A DNA stretch of 64,000 bases from Acinetobacter kyonggiensis (GTDB lineage: Bacteria; Pseudomonadota; Gammaproteobacteria; Pseudomonadales; Moraxellaceae), in the NCBI RefSeq assembly GCF_900107285.1, contig NZ_FNPK01000011.1, positions 58,672 to 122,671 on the forward strand, in the 5' to 3' direction. Shown here piece by piece: positions 9,802 through 19,874 of this stretch. Below the pieces are notes generated by a model. The model ran no database searches and had not been told where the DNA came from. It was given only the letters and a program-made list of their open reading frames with translations. The position numbers and the translations under genes were made by a program. Position 1 is the stretch's first letter. Each line of letters begins with the position of its first letter.

Positions 9802-9939
9802 CCGCACAACCCGCTATTTATCTTATGTTTTGTATTTTAGCAACTGCCAATGATTTAAACAGTATTCTCTGATGCAACTTTAGTCTTGCAAAATTTTCAT
9901 CAATATATCCACTTATCATCTTGTTAAAAAAGTGAATAT

Positions 9940-9971
9940 AAAAAAGCCTCACATATTGCGAGGCTTTTTTT
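9940..9971 (-). terminator. Intrinsic terminator of purA
   Basis: The stem AAAAAGCCTC pairs with GAGGCTTTTT across a 9-nt loop. It lies just past the purA stop and yields a U-run on the minus strand. Confidence 0.85.
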
Positions 9972-9993
9972 ACCATCTTTCTATGCGCTTAAA

Positions 9994-11328
<1,335 letters not shown>

Positions 11329-11382
11329 TCATGCTGTTAAAATTGAAAACTCAAATTAGTCACTTGAAACTAATTCATGTCA

Positions 11383-12549
11383 TTAAATCTTTTCGACTTT
11401 CCACTCACCTGCCACATTCACCAATTGATGAGTTGCATGTGGTACTGAGTTTAAACTGTCATTTCCAAGTAACTGAATTACACCAAAGCCTTGTGTACGT
11501 GCATTCGAAATTGCTTCAAGCAAATCCATCGCTGTACCCTTCGGTGCAACCACTACATTTAAATCTGTAAATTGACCTGCACTTAAAGCATATAAGTCAC
11601 AACTGAAACCTGTGGCAGGACGGGCACGACCAAAATGTTGACCAATGCCGTCATAGCGCCCACCTTGTGCCAGTGGAGCTGCACGGTTTGGTGCATACAC
11701 TGCGTACATTAAACCCGTGTGATAATGGTATGAACGCAATTCGACAACATCAATACCAATGTGCAGATTTGGCCAACGTGATTGAATTTCAACTTGAGTC
11801 GTTTTCAATACATCAAAAGCGTGTTTAAATGCTTCATCCGCCAATATTTCAGCACTTAAATGTGTCTGTAATGCATCTAAATCACTTGAATAACGACCAA
11901 GCGTATAGAAATCTGAACCATATTTTAATTCTTGAGTAAACTCTGCCAGTTCAGGCAGTGCTTTACGTTGATACAAATCCGAAAGATGACTTTCAACAGC
12001 CTTGGTCAAACCCGCATGTTTAACTAAACTACGGAACAACCCAACATGCCCTAAATCTAAATGCGTACCTGCTGCCAAGCCTGCTTTTTCAATCAAGCTC
12101 AGCATGACATCAACCATTTCGACATCAGCATCAATGCTGTCTGAACCAAATAGTTCTGCACCCAATTGTAATGGTGAACGTGTGGTATTAAACCCTTGTG
12201 GTTTCGTATGTAAAACCGTTCCTGCATAGCAGTAACGAGCCACACCTTCTACTGGATGTACATGCGCATCAATACGAGCTACTTGTGGTGTCATATCGGC
12301 ACGCACACCAAGTAAACGACCAGAAAGCTGATCGATCACTTTAAAAGTAGCTAAGTCTAAATCTTGATTCGATTCTGAAAGAGAAGATAGAGATTCTATG
12401 TATTCAATAAATGGCGTGTACACCAATTGATAACCTCGAGATGCGAGGAAATCTAGTGCGTCACGACGCAAAGTTTCAATCACTTGCGCCTGTTCGGGTA
12501 ATACATCAGCTACACCATCAGGTAATAACCATGTCTCTGAAATGGGCAT
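11383..12549 (-). CDS. hisZ: ATP phosphoribosyltransferase regulatory subunit HisZ
   Basis: HisZ is a histidyl-tRNA-synthetase-like protein without charging activity; it pairs with the short form of HisG to make an active, histidine-inhibited first enzyme of histidine synthesis. The 388 residues show the class II synthetase core: LPDGVADVLPEQA, the motif-2-like region with GVRADMTPQVARID, RYCYAGTVLH, LGAELFG and the C-terminal LAQGGRYDGIGQHFGRARPATGFS. It lacks a separate anticodon-binding domain, which distinguishes it from HisS. It is followed by purA in the same orientation, linking histidine synthesis (which drains ATP) and AMP synthesis. A terminator-like hairpin lies about 40 nt ahead of its start codon. 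Confidence 0.93.
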   Translation of the reverse strand: MPISETWLLPDGVADVLPEQAQVIETLRRDALDFLASRGYQLVYTPFIEYIESLSSLSESNQDLDLATFKVIDQLSGRLLGVRADMTPQVARIDAHVHPVEGVARYCYAGTVLHTKPQGFNTTRSPLQLGAELFGSDSIDADVEMVDVMLSLIEKAGLAAGTHLDLGHVGLFRSLVKHAGLTKAVESHLSDLYQRKALPELAEFTQELKYGSDFYTLGRYSSDLDALQTHLSAEILADEAFKHAFDVLKTTQVEIQSRWPNLHIGIDVVELRSYHYHTGLMYAVYAPNRAAPLAQGGRYDGIGQHFGRARPATGFSCDLYALSAGQFTDLNVVVAPKGTAMDLLEAISNARTQGFGVIQLLGNDSLNSVPHATHQLVNVAGEWKVEKI

Positions 12550-12590
12550 GTTGTAAACCTAAATTCTGTCAGCGCGGAACGAATCCGCAT

Positions 12591-12616
12591 AAAAAAATCG
12601 GGAACACACCCGATTT
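12591..12616 (-). terminator. Terminator-like hairpin just ahead of hisZ
   Basis: On the minus strand AAATCGGG, a 6-nt loop and CCCGATTT are followed by seven U residues. It lies 165 nt past the lrp stop and about 42 nt ahead of the hisZ ATG. It may end the lrp transcript or act as a leader attenuator for hisZ-purA. A second small stem, GCGGA/TCCGC, sits between it and hisZ. Confidence 0.65.
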
Positions 12617-12780
12617 CTCCTAGTCTAGCACGATAATTTTAGCTGTGCACCTGACTTTTTCAGAAAAAATGGCGAATACTTATTGTTTAATCGACATGAA
12701 ATCATTCAAATTTATGAAATTATCAATCAATAGAAAATTCAATATCTAAGCCAAAACACAATCATACAGCAAGCAAGTGA

Positions 12781-13239
12781 TCAGTCTAAAGGTAAGGCTG
12801 TTGTTTGTTTGACTTTTTGTAAAGGAATCTCAGTTTTGACATTTTGAATTCCTGCAATTTTATTTAAATGATGAATTTGAAACTGACGATAAGCCGCTAA
12901 GTCGGCAACCACAATTCTTAAAAAGAAATCACAATCCCCTGCCATAAGCTGACACTCCACCACCTCAGGCATATCATGCACAGCATCGACAAACTGGTTT
13001 ACAGTTTCTGCATCTTGTCCTTTCAGCCAAATTCGTGCAAAAACCGTTAACGCAAGATTTACTTTTGTCGGATCAACCAAAGCCACATATTTTTCAATAA
13101 CGCCATCATCTTCTAATTGTTTAATGCGCCGTAAACATGGCGATGCCGACAAACCCACGATTTGAGCCAGTTCATTATTTTGCAACTTCCCGTTGTGCTG
13201 TAAGGCTTTCAGTATGCGCTTATCAATATGATCCATCAT
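12781..13239 (-). CDS. Lrp/AsnC family transcription regulator
   Basis: A 152-residue Lrp/AsnC regulator: an N-terminal winged helix-turn-helix (DKRILKALQHNGKLQNNELAQIVGLS...CLRRIKQLEDDGVI, residues 5-55) and a C-terminal RAM/AsnC effector domain (ALTVFARIWL...VVECQLMAGDCDFFLRIVV). It is divergent from azlCD, which suggests it controls branched-chain amino acid export in response to a bound amino acid; that is inference from position. Two adjacent ATGs are available; GGTGA is 3 nt from the first (13239) and 6 nt from the second (13236), so the second may be the true start. Family assignment is secure, effector unknown. Confidence 0.9.
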   Translation of the reverse strand: MMDHIDKRILKALQHNGKLQNNELAQIVGLSASPCLRRIKQLEDDGVIEKYVALVDPTKVNLALTVFARIWLKGQDAETVNQFVDAVHDMPEVVECQLMAGDCDFFLRIVVADLAAYRQFQIHHLNKIAGIQNVKTEIPLQKVKQTTALPLD

Positions 13240-13390
13240 TAATCACCAGAGCAGTAAATTTCAATTAAATATAATTTAACGCTATTTAATGCCATTTAAA
13301 ACAAAAATCAAGCTAATTTAAGTGAAAAATACCCCATAAATCATCATAAAATACCTCCTACATTTAATTCATCCTATCAGGCCAAACCTT

Positions 13391-14137
13391 ATGTCTACGT
13401 TAAAAAATATAACTCAAGATTTAACGTATTCTCAGGACTTTACTGAATTTAAACGTGGCATAAAAATATCAATTCCTATGCTATTGGGGATTATTCCCTT
13501 TGCTTTAGTACTTGGCGCACAAGCCACGCAAAAAGGCTTTTCTTTTATTGAAGTGCCTTTATTTACAGGTCTCAATTTTGCAGGCGGCTCAGAATTTGCC
13601 ATTTTAGAATTGTGGACCAATCCACCCAATATTTTAATGCTGATGTTCATTACTTTTTTAGTGAATAGTCGTCATTTACTCATGGGTGCAAGCCTAGTTC
13701 CCTACCTAAGACATTTACCCAATAGACAGGTTTTCCCCGCTTTATTTTTTATGTGTGATGAAAGTTGGGCAGTTGCCTTGGCGGATGCACAAAAAAGACA
13801 AGCTCAGACGGGTATCAATCATGCCTTTAATCTGTCTTTTTACGCAGGTCTTTGTTTTGCTCTCTACCTCATGTGGGTTGGATTCACCGCATTAGGCGGC
13901 GCAATTGGCCCCATTTTAGGCGATGCCTCACGTTTTGGTTTTGACATGGCATTTCCCGCAGTATTTCTAGTGTTATTACGCAACATGTGGAAAGGTTTAC
14001 ACGCGGCACGACCATGGTTGGTCAGCTTAATCACGGCTGCGCTGGCATATTTATATTTACCCCAAGGTTGGCATGTCCCTATTGGAGCAATCGCGGGTAT
14101 TGCGTCAGCCTATTGGTTGCTTGGAGATAAAGAATGA
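13391..14137 (+). CDS. azlC: AzlC family branched-chain amino acid exporter, large subunit
   Basis: A 248-residue membrane protein of the AzlC/YgaZ family, the large subunit of two-component exporters for branched-chain and related amino acids. After a hydrophilic N-terminus (about 20 residues) there are some seven membrane segments. Recognisable family stretches are FKRGIKISIPMLLGIIPFALVLGAQA, FAGGSEFAILELW, NSRHLLMGASLVPYL and MCDESWAVALA. The stop overlaps the azlD start by 4 nt (ATGA), so the two subunits are translationally coupled. The divergent lrp gene is the likely regulator. Confidence 0.9.
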   Translation: MSTLKNITQDLTYSQDFTEFKRGIKISIPMLLGIIPFALVLGAQATQKGFSFIEVPLFTGLNFAGGSEFAILELWTNPPNILMLMFITFLVNSRHLLMGASLVPYLRHLPNRQVFPALFFMCDESWAVALADAQKRQAQTGINHAFNLSFYAGLCFALYLMWVGFTALGGAIGPILGDASRFGFDMAFPAVFLVLLRNMWKGLHAARPWLVSLITAALAYLYLPQGWHVPIGAIAGIASAYWLLGDKE

Positions 14138-14433
14138 TTCACTCAGCAACCCTGATTGCCATTTTATGTATTGCAATCACCACCTATTTGACACGTGTTT
14201 TAGGCTATGTCTTACTGAAAAATAAAACCCTCACAGCTCGCCAGAAACAAATCTTAGAAGTGGTTCCTGGCTGTGTGCTCATTTCAGTGATTGCACCTTA
14301 TTTTGTCAAAGACAACCCTGCCGATTTACTGGCAATTGCGATTACACTGCTTGCAGCTTCACGTTTTTCCTTACTACCCACAGTGTTGATTAGCATGTTA
14401 TCAGCAGCAGTTTTAAGGTTCGTGCTTATTTAA
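14134..14433 (+). CDS. azlD: AzlD family amino acid exporter, small subunit
   Basis: A 99-residue protein with three or four membrane helices that completes the AzlCD exporter. AzlD features are the N-terminal helix followed by TYLTRVLGYVLLKNKTL, then LEVVPGCVLISVIAPYF and LLAIAITLLAASRFSLLPTVLISM. Its ATG overlaps the azlC stop (ATGA), the usual arrangement in this family. Small size and position make the call clear even though the sequence is short. Confidence 0.88.
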   Translation: MIHSATLIAILCIAITTYLTRVLGYVLLKNKTLTARQKQILEVVPGCVLISVIAPYFVKDNPADLLAIAITLLAASRFSLLPTVLISMLSAAVLRFVLI

Positions 14434-14459
14434 GCTGGTTTAAGCCTTAAAAACTGAAA

Positions 14460-14786
14460 TTAAAGTGATGGTCTGTCAGACGAATTTGCCGCCTTTGCCA
14501 GCAACCCAACCAGTTCAGCATTGTGCAACTCGATCTGACTTAATTTAACCGTGGTTTTATCCAACATTTCTTGCTGAAGATGCATTTTTTTGGCCAAGTC
14601 CTGCATGATTTCCAAGGTCTTTTTTAAGTTTTCTTCTAAGTGAATGACTTTTTCTTCAAGTTTTTGATTAAGTTCAGTTTCACTTAGTACATCAGTTTGA
14701 TTCTTTATTTGTACCCAAATTAAAAAAATCACAGCAATTGCTAAAAGCAGAATAAAACCCCATATAAATATCAACATGATATGCAT
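14460..14786 (-). CDS. Membrane-anchored coiled-coil protein, unknown
   Basis: I do not recognise this 108-residue protein. It has one N-terminal membrane helix (about 3-25, LIFIWGFILLLAIAVIFLIWV) followed by a charged heptad-like region from about 36 to 95 (TELNQKLEEKVIHLEENLKKTLEIM) that should form a coiled coil, and a short polar tail. The layout is that of a bitopic protein with a cytoplasmic or periplasmic coiled coil. GAGA stands close to the first ATG; the ATG three codons later (14777) has the better spacing. It converges with azlD and has no operon partner. Confidence 0.6.
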   Translation of the reverse strand: MHIMLIFIWGFILLLAIAVIFLIWVQIKNQTDVLSETELNQKLEEKVIHLEENLKKTLEIMQDLAKKMHLQQEMLDKTTVKLSQIELHNAELVGLLAKAANSSDRPSL

Positions 14787-15069
14787 TTCTCTTATCTTAT
14801 TTAGTTGTTATTCACTATCATAACGAATTAATCATCTAAATTTTCAAAAATTCGTTTAAGTTCAGCAACTATTTTGATCTATCGAGCTAATTTCTAAATC
14901 ACCAATGACACAGCCAACACATTCATTCAAAAAACACTTCCCAAATAACCACAATACATTGTATTTTTATTCATCAATAACGCTATATTCAGTTGTCATT
15001 TACACCGTTAAAAACAATCATTATTTATCAGCATTTTATGCTTTCAACATTTCGGGGTCTGCGCTCACT

Positions 15070-15600
15070 ATGGAACTTCACAGTAATTTATACTTTAAGC
15101 ATCCTAATCAAGAAATCATGAATAAATTAGATCGCCTTTTTCAAGAACATCAGGGCAATACTGAAATATTCAAACAAATTGCGACCACCATCAATCCAAA
15201 CGAAGGTGAAGAACTTGCTCAAGATCTCATTGACCTAGTAGATCAGATTGAATATGACTTAGGACCAGAATCACTGTACCGTTTTGAAGGATATTCGATT
15301 GCTCACTTTGTGCATGGTTCATCGGGTGATGAATTCATGGAAGCCATTTTAAACTTCTTAAAAAGCTTAGTTTCTGACATCCACACCCAAGCTTGGGGTT
15401 GTGGTGATGATGACCCTTGGGAATTTTGGTTTAAATTTGAGGGTGATGAACTTATTCGTGAAGATGATGAACCCTTCAATGACCCTGATGAAGACCAACA
15501 GATCCAATCTTCCATATATGCATGGTGGCACAAAGACATGCCGAAAGAAATCCAAGAAGGCTTCTTAAACGATCCAAATTACATCAGTGAAGAAGAATAG
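15070..15600 (+). CDS. Acidic hypothetical protein
   Basis: I do not recognise this protein of about 176 residues. It is strongly acidic, especially near the C-terminus (DDDPWEFWFKFEGDELIREDDEP), and rich in Trp and Phe there. There is no signal peptide or membrane helix, so it should be cytoplasmic. The frame is open to 14905, but residues before MELHSNLYFKHPNQE read like translated AT-rich spacer, so I start at 15070, where GGGGT stands 11 nt upstream. The gene ends at a strong bidirectional terminator and faces the GAPDH gene. Function unknown. Confidence 0.65.
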   Translation: MELHSNLYFKHPNQEIMNKLDRLFQEHQGNTEIFKQIATTINPNEGEELAQDLIDLVDQIEYDLGPESLYRFEGYSIAHFVHGSSGDEFMEAILNFLKSLVSDIHTQAWGCGDDDPWEFWFKFEGDELIREDDEPFNDPDEDQQIQSSIYAWWHKDMPKEIQEGFLNDPNYISEEE

Positions 15601-15610
15601 TCTTTTTCTC

Positions 15611-15650
15611 AAACAGAGGCAGGTTAAAACATTTAATCTGCCTCTGTTTT
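15611..15650. terminator. Long bidirectional terminator between the acidic protein and GAPDH genes
   Basis: AAACAGAGGCAG pairs perfectly with its complement, and the stem continues through GTTAAA/TTTAAT with one G-U pair to a 3-nt loop. Flanking A and T runs let it work on both strands. Confidence 0.85.
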
Positions 15651-15661
15651 TATATGGCTTG

Positions 15662-16684
15662 TTATGTAAATGATTCACACAAATCAAGCAAGCGATTGGC
15701 ATAACCCCACTCGTTGTCATACCATGCAAAAACTTTGGCTTGATGCCCAACCACCATAGTTTGATTCAGATCGACCACCAACGAATAGGGAGAATGGTTA
15801 AAGTCCGATGAAACTAAGGGTTCATCTGTCACATCCATAATTTCAGCATAATCATGACGTGCTGACTTGACCAAAACTTCATTAATTTTATGTACTGTAA
15901 CATGCGATTGCGAAATAAACGTTAAGTCGATGGCTGCCACATTAATGGTCGGTACACGAATAGAATAACCATCAATACGATCTGCCATTTTTGGCATCAC
16001 ACTTTTCAAAGCCCCCAAAGCAGACGAAGTAGTTGGAATAATGTTTTGCCCAGAAGCACGCGCACGACGTAAATCACGATGAGCATGATCCAATACCGAT
16101 TGATCTGCTGTGACGGCATGAATTTCCGTCATGAGTGCAGTATCAATACCAAATGCATCATCAATGATTTTAACCAGTGGAACCAAGGCTTGTGTGGTAC
16201 ACGATACGCTGGAAATAATTTGATCCGTGCTTTTCACTTCATGATGGTTGACACCATAAACAATCGCTGCATCTACACTATCAAAAGGAGCTGCGCCAAT
16301 AATGACCCGCCTCGCTCCTGCTGTAATATGTTTTGTCGCAGCTTCACGAGAACGAAATAAACCCGTACATTCAAGTACAACATCAATATTTAAATCATGC
16401 CAAGGCAATAATTCTGGATTTTCTTGGCAAAAGACCTTTACTTTTAATTGCGCCAAACCCGCCGAAATATGCAAAAAAATCTGTTCATTTTCCCATAACA
16501 CTTCAACTTTACCTTTAAAGCGCCCATGGGTTGTATCGTATTTAAATAAATGAATTAAAGTCTCTACATCTGCAACATCATTAATCGCCACAATGTCAAA
16601 ATGAAAATCTTTAGGATTTTCAAACCAAGCACGTAATACATTGCGACCAATTCGCCCGAAACCATTAATGGCTACTCGTTGCAT
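15662..16684 (-). CDS. gap: Type I glyceraldehyde-3-phosphate dehydrogenase family enzyme
   Basis: A 340-residue GAPDH-family enzyme, normally converting glyceraldehyde-3-phosphate, NAD(P)+ and phosphate to 1,3-bisphosphoglycerate in the cytoplasm. The Rossmann motif is INGFGRIGRNVLRAW and cofactor-loop AINDVAD follows. The catalytic Cys lies in SVSCTTQALVPLV and the partner His in EIHAVTADQS. RVPTINVAAIDLTF and AWYDNEWGYANRLLDL are typical. Two features are odd: the near-invariant SCTTNC is SCTTQA here, and several stretches (RRARASGQNIIP, SDFNHSPYSLVVDLNQT) resemble erythrose-4-phosphate dehydrogenase (Epd) more than GapA. Either activity is possible; the family is certain. Confidence 0.85.
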   Translation of the reverse strand: MQRVAINGFGRIGRNVLRAWFENPKDFHFDIVAINDVADVETLIHLFKYDTTHGRFKGKVEVLWENEQIFLHISAGLAQLKVKVFCQENPELLPWHDLNIDVVLECTGLFRSREAATKHITAGARRVIIGAAPFDSVDAAIVYGVNHHEVKSTDQIISSVSCTTQALVPLVKIIDDAFGIDTALMTEIHAVTADQSVLDHAHRDLRRARASGQNIIPTTSSALGALKSVMPKMADRIDGYSIRVPTINVAAIDLTFISQSHVTVHKINEVLVKSARHDYAEIMDVTDEPLVSSDFNHSPYSLVVDLNQTMVVGHQAKVFAWYDNEWGYANRLLDLCESFT

Positions 16685-16980
16685 TAGATATCCTTAACTC
16701 TTGGGTAGATGTAAATACTTGTATATGTTAATGGATTTCGACTGAATATCGATACCATTTCTTCACATCTATTGATGAATATTGCGCTCCAATCACCCTG
16801 ACTTTAATTTTGATGTCATTTTTTCACAAATCAAGATCAAAGAAAGCAAGCTAAAAACATTGACCAAGCTGTGCATTAAATTTTGACGATAACGGCTCTA
16901 GATCAATTAACTCTTAGATTTACATCAAAAAGCTCAGGACAACGATTCTATAGAATTGTCATTAATTCACCTTAAAGTGA
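16685..16980. other. Intergenic interval between gap and alaS
   Basis: No coding sequence is apparent in this divergent spacer. It is AT-rich; the GAPDH promoter should lie in the left part, but I cannot single it out. Confidence 0.4.
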
Positions 16981-17009
16981 TTGGTGCATACAGCTTTTTC
17001 CGTTATAAT
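16981..17009 (+). promoter_or_regulatory. Sigma-70 promoter candidate for alaS
   Basis: TTGGTG (16981-16986) is followed after 17 nt by a perfect TATAAT (17004-17009). The -35 is weak but the -10 and spacing are ideal. The leader to alaS would be about 100 nt. Confidence 0.6.
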
Positions 17010-17114
17010 TTGGCGTTTTAAAATTTTAAGCCCAGTATACTGAGGCAGCTATTCTTAAATGAATTTGCTCGGTTATGCTATTAGCCAATACGAAATATAT
17101 GGAGTGACTTGGTT

Positions 17115-19808
17115 GTGAGTACTCGTTTTATGACATCAGCTGAAATTCGTGAAGCATTTTTGCGTTACTTTGAATCGCAAGGGCATACACGTGTCGCGTC
17201 GAGTTCACTAGTACCCGCCAACGACCCGACTTTACTGTTCACCAATGCCGGGATGAACCAGTTTAAAGACTGCTTCCTTGGTTTGGAAAAACGTGATTAT
17301 GTTCGTGCAACATCTTCACAAAAATGTGTACGTGCCGGTGGTAAACACAACGACTTAGACAATGTCGGTTATACAGCACGTCACCATACTTTCTTTGAAA
17401 TGTTAGGTAACTTCTCTTTTGGCGATTACTTTAAACGTGATGCGATCAAATTTGCATGGGAATTCCTTACTAGTGAAAAATGGTTAGCACTGCCTAAAGA
17501 TAAACTCTATGCCACTGTTTACCATACCGATGACGAAGCATTTGACATCTGGAACAAAGAAATTGGCTTAGATGCCAGCCGTATTATTCGTATTGGTGAC
17601 AACAAAGGCGGTCAATACGCATCCGATAATTTCTGGGCAATGGGTGATACAGGTCCTTGTGGTCCTTGTTCTGAAATTTTCTTTGATCATGGCGACCACA
17701 TCTGGGGTGGCCTACCAGGCACACCTGAAGAAGATGGCGACCGTTTCATTGAAATCTGGAACAACGTATTCATGCAGTTTAATCGTACTGCTGATGGCGT
17801 ATTACATGCATTACCTGCTCCATCTGTAGATACAGGTATGGGCTTAGAACGTATTTCTGCGGTTTTACAACACGTCAATTCAAACTACGAAATCGACTTG
17901 TTCCAAAACTTGCTTAAATCTGCTGCGCAAATCATTGGTTTAGACACTGCGGCACTGGAAACTGAAGCTGCGGCAAACAACACACCCGTTAACTACCCTG
18001 CATCTTTAAAAGTGGTTGCCGACCATGCACGTTCATGTTGCTTCCTCATTGCTGATGGCGTAAACCCATCCAATGAAGGTCGTGGTTATGTACTACGCCG
18101 TATTATTCGTCGTGCAGTACGTCATGGCAATAAACTCGGTGCAACAGGTTCATTCTTCTACAAAATGCTTCAACCACTTGTTGATGTGATGGGTATTGCT
18201 TATCCAGAACTTGAAGCAAATAAAGCACGTATTGAAGCTTTATTGTTAAAAGAAGAAGAACAATTCGCCAAAACACTTGAGCAAGGTTTGAAATTGCTTG
18301 AAGGTGAACTTGCGAACCTAAAAGGTTCAGTCATTCCAGGTGCAGTTGTCTTTAAACTTTACGATACCTACGGCTTCCCTGCTGACTTAACAGCTGATAT
18401 TGCACGCGAACGTGATTTAACGATTGACGAAGCTGGCTTTGAAGTTGAAATGGCTGCACAACGTCAACGCGCACGTGATGCGGGTAAATTTGCAATCGAC
18501 TACAACAGCATTGTCAATGTTGAAGGCGAAACTCAATTTGACGGTTATGATGCAACCCATGGTCAAGGTCAAATTATTGCGATCTATAAAGATGGCGAGC
18601 AAGTTACTGAAGTGAATGAAGGCGATGAAGCACTGATCGTACTGAACCAAACGCCTTTCTATGCAGAAAGCGGTGGTCAAATCGGTGATACTGGCTTATT
18701 CAAAAATGAGACAGGTATTTTTGAAGTTCAAGATACCAAAAAATCTGGTGGTGCATTCGTCCATCAAGGTATCGTAACGATGGGTAGCTTAAAAGCAACT
18801 CAGTCTGTTGACGCAATCGTTAAAGCCGATATTCGTGAAGCCACTGCACGTAACCACTCTGCAACGCATTTGTTACATGCTGCTCTACGTCAAGTACTCG
18901 GTGCTCATGTACAGCAAAAAGGTTCATTGGTTGCCAGCGATATCTTACGTTTCGACTTTGCCAACGATCAACCAGTCACTTTCGAACAACTTCAACAAGT
19001 TGAACGCATTGTAAACCGTGAAGTGATTGCCAACACAGCCGTTTCTACCGAATTGTTAGACATCGAATCGGCCCAAGAAAAAGGCGCAATGATGTTGTTT
19101 GGCGAAAAATATGGTGACGAAGTTCGCGTACTTTCTATGGGTTCAATGGTTGAAGATAAAAACTTCTCGATCGAACTCTGTGGTGGTATTCACGTCAAAC
19201 GTACTGGTGATATCGGTCTGTTTAAAATCACTTCTGAAGGTGGTGTCGCAGCGGGTGTACGTCGTATTGAAGCTGTGACAGGTACAAAAGCAGTTGAAGT
19301 GATTCAAAAAGCAGATTCAGACATTCAACAGATCAATGGCTTATTGAAAGCGCAAAAAGATCAAACGGTTGAAAAAGTTGAAGCGACGGTTGAAACAGCA
19401 CATCAATTGCAAAAGCACATTGAACAACTGAACCAAAAATTAGCAAACTTCCAAGCAGCTGAACTTTTAAGCCAAGTTCAAACTATTGCTGGTCGTTCAA
19501 CTTTAATCACCACTGTGCAAGGTATGGATGCGAAATCGCTACGTAACTTACATGATGGGGTAAAATCTAAATTAGACAATGCAGTGATTGTGCTTGCTGG
19601 CATTGAAGGCGACAAAGTCAGCCTCCTTGCTTCGGTCGCAAAAGATTTCACTGCAAACATTAAAGCAGGTGACATTATCAAACACTTGAGCCAAGAACTT
19701 GGTGGTAAAGGTGGTGGTAAACCTGACTTGGCACAAGGTGGCGCGCCACTTAACGAGAAGTTTGCATCAGTGATAGCAGGTTTAACTGCTTGGCTTGAAG
19801 CAAAATAA
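17115..19808 (+). CDS. alaS: Alanyl-tRNA synthetase
   Basis: This class II synthetase charges tRNA-Ala and hydrolyses mischarged Ser/Gly-tRNA. The catalytic domain opens with [18 protein letters not shown] and contains [29 protein letters not shown] and [19 protein letters not shown]. The editing domain carries the zinc ligands [12 protein letters not shown] and [15 protein letters not shown]. The C-terminal C-Ala domain ends [14 protein letters not shown]. Length is about 897 residues (E. coli 876). The start is uncertain: GGAG at 17101-17104 is 10 nt ahead of the GTG at 17115, which I chose, while the first ATG (17130) begins with the conserved region but is 25 nt away. It leads the conserved alaS-lysC-csrA order seen in Pseudomonas. 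Confidence 0.96.
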   Translation: MSTRFMTSAEIREAFLRYFESQGHTRVASSSLVPANDPTLLFTNAGMNQFKDCFLGLEKRDYVRATSSQKCVRAGGKHNDLDNVGYTARHHTFFEMLGNFSFGDYFKRDAIKFAWEFLTSEKWLALPKDKLYATVYHTDDEAFDIWNKEIGLDASRIIRIGDNKGGQYASDNFWAMGDTGPCGPCSEIFFDHGDHIWGGLPGTPEEDGDRFIEIWNNVFMQFNRTADGVLHALPAPSVDTGMGLERISAVLQHVNSNYEIDLFQNLLKSAAQIIGLDTAALETEAAANNTPVNYPASLKVVADHARSCCFLIADGVNPSNEGRGYVLRRIIRRAVRHGNKLGATGSFFYKMLQPLVDVMGIAYPELEANKARIEALLLKEEEQFAKTLEQGLKLLEGELANLKGSVIPGAVVFKLYDTYGFPADLTADIARERDLTIDEAGFEVEMAAQRQRARDAGKFAIDYNSIVNVEGETQFDGYDATHGQGQIIAIYKDGEQVTEVNEGDEALIVLNQTPFYAESGGQIGDTGLFKNETGIFEVQDTKKSGGAFVHQGIVTMGSLKATQSVDAIVKADIREATARNHSATHLLHAALRQVLGAHVQQKGSLVASDILRFDFANDQPVTFEQLQQVERIVNREVIANTAVSTELLDIESAQEKGAMMLFGEKYGDEVRVLSMGSMVEDKNFSIELCGGIHVKRTGDIGLFKITSEGGVAAGVRRIEAVTGTKAVEVIQKADSDIQQINGLLKAQKDQTVEKVEATVETAHQLQKHIEQLNQKLANFQAAELLSQVQTIAGRSTLITTVQGMDAKSLRNLHDGVKSKLDNAVIVLAGIEGDKVSLLASVAKDFTANIKAGDIIKHLSQELGGKGGGKPDLAQGGAPLNEKFASVIAGLTAWLEAK

Positions 19809-19828
19809 GACTTCACTTTTTGTGTAAC

Positions 19829-19855
19829 TGATCCTGAAAAGGTAATTCAGGATCA
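19829..19855 (+). promoter_or_regulatory. Intercistronic hairpin between alaS and lysC
   Basis: TGATCCTGAA pairs perfectly with TTCAGGATCA over a 7-nt loop. It is followed by TGGCTTTTATGG rather than a proper T-run and ends 19 nt before the lysC ATG. It could be a partial terminator or an RNA-processing or stabilising structure. Confidence 0.5.
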
Positions 19856-19874
19856 TGGCTTTTATGGAACAACT

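Noticed and set aside
14905..15069. N-terminal extension of the acidic hypothetical protein
   Set aside because: Composition is that of translated AT-rich spacer; the character of the protein changes at Met 15070.
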